DNA from: an uncultured bacterium
Lineage (GTDB): Bacteria; Bacillota; Clostridia; Lachnospirales; Lachnospiraceae
Length of the DNA: 64,000 nucleotides
NCBI GenBank assembly: GCA_947243845.1
Contig: CAMXIF010000005.1
Location: 62,001-126,000, forward strand
Direction: 5' to 3'
The translations under genes were made by a program, and so were the position numbers. Shown piece after piece: positions 61,387 to 64,000 of this stretch. The first letter of the stretch is position 1. Every line of letters starts with the position of its first letter. Under the pieces are notes generated by a model, which searched no databases, was not told the origin of the DNA, and worked only from the letters and a program-made list of their open reading frames with translations.

Positions 61387-63627
61387 ATGAGTCTGAGAAT
61401 TGCTCTTGCGGGCAACCCAAACTGCGGAAAGACAACGCTGTTCAACGTTCTGACCGGTTCCAACCAGTTTGTCGGGAACTGGCCAGGTGTTACGGTGGAA
61501 AAAAAGGAAGGAAAATTAAAACAACACAACGGCGTGATCATCACCGATCTTCCCGGTATTTATTCCCTTTCCCCTTATACATTGGAGGAAGTGGTGGCAA
61601 GAAACTATCTGATCAGTGAACGTCCCGATGCAATTTTGAACATCATCGATGGTACGAATCTGGAGAGAAATCTTTATCTGACCACACAGCTCACCGAACT
61701 GGGGATTCCTGTCGTTATTGCCATTAACATGATGGATGTGGTGGAGAAAAACGGTGATAAGATTAACACGGCGGAATTGGCAGAGGCTTTGGGATGTAAG
61801 GCAGTAGAGATTTCCGCCCTGAAGGGGAATGGCGTCATGGAGGCGGCGGAAGCGGCAATCTCTGCGGCAAGAAGTGGAAAGACCCTTCCGATGCATATTT
61901 TTTCGGGGACAGTGGAGCATGCCCTGGCCCATATCGAGGAGGCAGCGGTACACGAACTGCCGGAAGAACAGCAACGGTGGTATGCCATCAAGCTGTTTGA
62001 ACGGGATGATAAGGTTCTGGAGCAATTGAAGCTGAGCAAATCTGTCCTTTCTCATATGGAAACGGACATCAGGACAGCCGAGGAGGAGATGGACGATGAT
62101 GCGGAATCCATTATCACCAATGAGCGGTATATTTATATCGGCAGCATTATAAAAAGGTGTTTGAAGAAGAAATCTCCGGGAAAGCTGACCAGTTCTGACA
62201 AAATTGACAGAATTGTCACAAATCGTTTCCTGGGACTGCCGATTTTTGCGGCAATCATGTTCTTTGTGTACTATGTCTCCATGGTGACGGTAGGCGCCTT
62301 TGCCACAGACTGGGCCAATGACGGTCTGTTCGGTGACGGTTTCCATTTGTTTGGTATTGGTTCTTCCGCGTATGGGGAGGCAGTTGAGATGATGGAACAG
62401 TACGGCGCCGAGCCGGATCCGGCGGCTTACGGGATATGGATACCCGGCATCCCGGTGCTTGTAGAAAACGGACTTGAGACTGTCCAAGCGGCAGACTGGC
62501 TTGCAGGGCTGATCAATGATGGTATCGTAGCTGGTGTGGGTGCGGTACTTGGTTTTGTACCGCAGATGCTTGTTTTGTTCGTTCTCCTTGCCTTCCTGGA
62601 GGCGTGCGGATACATGGCGCGTATCGCCTTTGTACTCGACCGCATCTTCCGTAAATTCGGATTGTCAGGGAAGTCCTTTATCCCAATGCTTATCGGTACT
62701 GGCTGCGGCGTTCCGGGTATCATGGCATCAAGAACGATCGAGAATGAGCGTGACCGCAGGATGACGATTATGACGACTACGTTTATTCCCTGCGGCGCCA
62801 AGGTTCCGTTTATCTCCATGGTTGCCGGCGCAATCTTCGGCGGTTCTGCATGGGTGGCGACAAGCGCGTACTTTGTGGGTATGGCGGCGATCATTATTTC
62901 CGGCATTATGTTAAAGAAGACCAAAATGTTTGCAGGCGATCCGGCGCCCTTTGTTATGGAACTTCCGGCTTACCATATGCCTGCGGCGGGCAATGTGCTG
63001 CGCTCCATGTGGGAGAGGGGATGGTCCTTTGTCAAGAAGGCGGGTACGATCATCCTGCTTTCTACCATCGTTATCTGGTTTACGACTTATTTTGGATTTA
63101 CGGCGGAAGGCTTTCGGATGCTTGGCGAGGAGGAACTGGATCAGTCACTCCTTGCGGCGATTGGCGGTGCGATTGCATGGATTTTTATCCCGCTTGGATG
63201 GGGGAACTGGCAGGCAGCAGTGGCTTCCATCACAGGTCTGGTAGCGAAGGAAAATATTGTCGGCACAATGGGTATTCTCTATCCCGGCGGATGGCCTGAG
63301 ATTGGTGCGAACTTTAGTCAGGTTGCGGGATATTCCTTTCTGGTGTTCAATCTTTTGTGTGCGCCCTGTTTTGCGGCAATCGGTGCGATCAAGCGGGAGA
63401 TGAACAATGGGAAATGGACGTGGTTTGCGATCGGTTATCAGTGTGGGCTGGCTTATGCAGTGGCATTGATGGTTTACCAGATTGGCTCCGTACTCACAGG
63501 GAACCTGCATCTCATTGGATTGACATCTGCTATCGTTGTCCTCGGCGGTATGATCTATATGCTGTTCAGACCTTATAAAGAGGCAGCAAAGCTGACCACA
63601 AATATGAAATTGAAAATAGTAAGATAG
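61387..63627 (+). CDS. feoB: Ferrous iron transporter FeoB
   Basis: A 746-residue GTPase-permease for Fe(II). The N-terminal G domain has G1 GNPNCGKTTLFNVLTGSNQ, G3 DLPGIYSLSPYT and G4 NMMD. The C-terminal membrane part has gate and core motifs such as GTGCGVPGIMASRTIEN and PCGAKVPFISMVAG, with conserved cysteines. Length is normal. ATG 61387 follows AAGGAG. A Cys-rich FeoB-associated peptide follows by 10 bp. Confidence 0.97.
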   Translation: MSLRIALAGNPNCGKTTLFNVLTGSNQFVGNWPGVTVEKKEGKLKQHNGVIITDLPGIYSLSPYTLEEVVARNYLISERPDAILNIIDGTNLERNLYLTTQLTELGIPVVIAINMMDVVEKNGDKINTAELAEALGCKAVEISALKGNGVMEAAEAAISAARSGKTLPMHIFSGTVEHALAHIEEAAVHELPEEQQRWYAIKLFERDDKVLEQLKLSKSVLSHMETDIRTAEEEMDDDAESIITNERYIYIGSIIKRCLKKKSPGKLTSSDKIDRIVTNRFLGLPIFAAIMFFVYYVSMVTVGAFATDWANDGLFGDGFHLFGIGSSAYGEAVEMMEQYGAEPDPAAYGIWIPGIPVLVENGLETVQAADWLAGLINDGIVAGVGAVLGFVPQMLVLFVLLAFLEACGYMARIAFVLDRIFRKFGLSGKSFIPMLIGTGCGVPGIMASRTIENERDRRMTIMTTTFIPCGAKVPFISMVAGAIFGGSAWVATSAYFVGMAAIIISGIMLKKTKMFAGDPAPFVMELPAYHMPAAGNVLRSMWERGWSFVKKAGTIILLSTIVIWFTTYFGFTAEGFRMLGEEELDQSLLAAIGGAIAWIFIPLGWGNWQAAVASITGLVAKENIVGTMGILYPGGWPEIGANFSQVAGYSFLVFNLLCAPCFAAIGAIKREMNNGKWTWFAIGYQCGLAYAVALMVYQIGSVLTGNLHLIGLTSAIVVLGGMIYMLFRPYKEAAKLTTNMKLKIVR

Positions 63628-63637
63628 GAGGAAATCA

Positions 63638-63817
63638 ATGTTTACATGGATTATAGAAAATAGGGCGACAATCATTATCAGTGCAGTTTTGCTGATTGTG
63701 GTGGTGATTGTCATTGCCGGTATGGTACGCGGTAAGAGAAAAGGAGAATCCTCCTGTGGCTGCGGATGTTCGGGCTGTGCCATGAAGGACGCCTGTCATT
63801 CGAAAGTGAAAGAATAG
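63638..63817 (+). CDS. FeoB-associated Cys-rich membrane peptide, 59 aa
   Basis: A 59-residue peptide with an N-terminal transmembrane helix (ATIIISAVLLIVVVIVIAGM) and a Cys-rich tail with the cluster SSCGCGCSGCAMKDAC, matching the FeoB-associated Cys-rich family (PF12669 type). Its role is unknown; iron chaperoning or sensing at the membrane is proposed for such peptides. AGGAGG precedes ATG 63638 by 6-7 nt. It ends the feo operon. Confidence 0.88.
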   Translation: MFTWIIENRATIIISAVLLIVVVIVIAGMVRGKRKGESSCGCGCSGCAMKDACHSKVKE

Positions 63818-63839
63818 CAGCAAGATGTTGCCCGTGCGG

Positions 63840-64000
63840 CTAGTCGCGTCCTAAAATGGACAGGATACACTTTTTCATCGCTTCATAGCTTTCCTGCGTG
63901 ATGTCATGCTCCATTTTGCAGGCATCGTTAGCAGCGGTCTTGGGATCAACGCCAAGGTGAACCAGCCAGTCAGTCAATAACGTGTGGCGTTCGTAAACGC
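63840..64000 (-). CDS. DtxR/MntR-family metal-dependent repressor, C-terminal part (runs off right edge)
   Basis: The minus-strand frame is open from the right edge to a stop at 63840-63842. The visible end reads YERHTLLTDWLVHLGVDP, then DACKMEHDITQESYEAMKKC and ILSILGRD. This is the metal-binding and dimerisation domain of DtxR/IdeR/MntR repressors, with Cys, Glu and His ligands in ACKMEH. The DNA-binding N-terminus is outside the window. It converges with the feo operon whose four palindromes are its likely targets. Confidence 0.85.
   Translation of the reverse strand, partial: VYERHTLLTDWLVHLGVDPKTAANDACKMEHDITQESYEAMKKCILSILGRD

Overview
The window reads as chromosomal DNA from a spore-forming, anaerobic, fibre-degrading Firmicute, most likely a Lachnospiraceae (Clostridium cluster XIVa) member. 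The reasons are the sporulation genes (a SpoVB-type flippase, SpoIIM, CotF-like coat proteins), the order yicC-remA-gmk-rpoZ-rimO-pgsA-cinA-recA-recX-rny, purine-rich ribosome binding sites, a CIRCE element before groESL, and a gut-type xylan locus with an ABC importer. No rRNA, tRNA, CRISPR array, prophage or insertion sequence was recognised. Both window ends cut through genes.

Layout. 1-5.6 kb: a repeat-bearing gene fragment, a lipid II flippase-like protein with a polybasic tail, two small coat-type proteins, a ComEC-like metallo-beta-lactamase lipoprotein, and rqcH on the minus strand. 5.8-16.7 kb: housekeeping genes for RNA, nucleotide, lipid and DNA repair functions, interrupted by one low-complexity membrane protein; recA has a promoter with two LexA boxes. 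16.9-25.9 kb: an aminotransferase, a Nudix hydrolase, spoIIM, xerD, a DAHP synthase, a second flippase, mnmA, an orphan protein and a PHP phosphatase. 26.1-29.7 kb: an HscC-like Hsp70 paired with a membrane-anchored J-like protein. 29.9-33.2 kb: the glycolytic run gap-pgk-tpiA.

33.4-46.6 kb is a carbohydrate-responsive block: a chemoreceptor, a SASA-type acetylesterase, an AraC regulator, a GH3 beta-xylosidase, a GH67 alpha-glucuronidase, and an ABC importer (two permeases and a binding lipoprotein, without a local ATPase). Together these suggest uptake and trimming of acetylated glucuronoxylan oligosaccharides. 46.8-53.0 kb is an N-acetylglucosamine PTS operon under BglG/LicT-type antitermination (promoter, RAT and terminator all visible). 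It carries its own IIA, enzyme I and HPr genes plus IIBC and nagA. 53.0-57.9 kb holds an AraC regulator divergent from a GH31 alpha-xylosidase-like enzyme, a SUFU-domain protein and a degenerate GGDEF protein. 58.2-60.4 kb is groESL. 60.5-64 kb is an iron uptake locus (feoA-feoA-feoB and a Cys-rich peptide) with four similar palindromic operators, next to a DtxR/MntR-family repressor running off the right edge.

The most unusual observations are: (1) the HscC-like Hsp70 lacks about 28 residues around the phosphate-2 ATP-binding motif, as if DLGG and LGG repeats had collapsed; (2) its J-like neighbour has HPE instead of HPD and a 7 x 39-bp in-frame repeat; (3) the HPr has Lys at the regulatory Ser46 position; (4) a conserved hairpin of about 30 nt occurs in two unrelated 5' leaders (Nudix gene and feoA). 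All functions are read from sequence patterns; no database search was possible.
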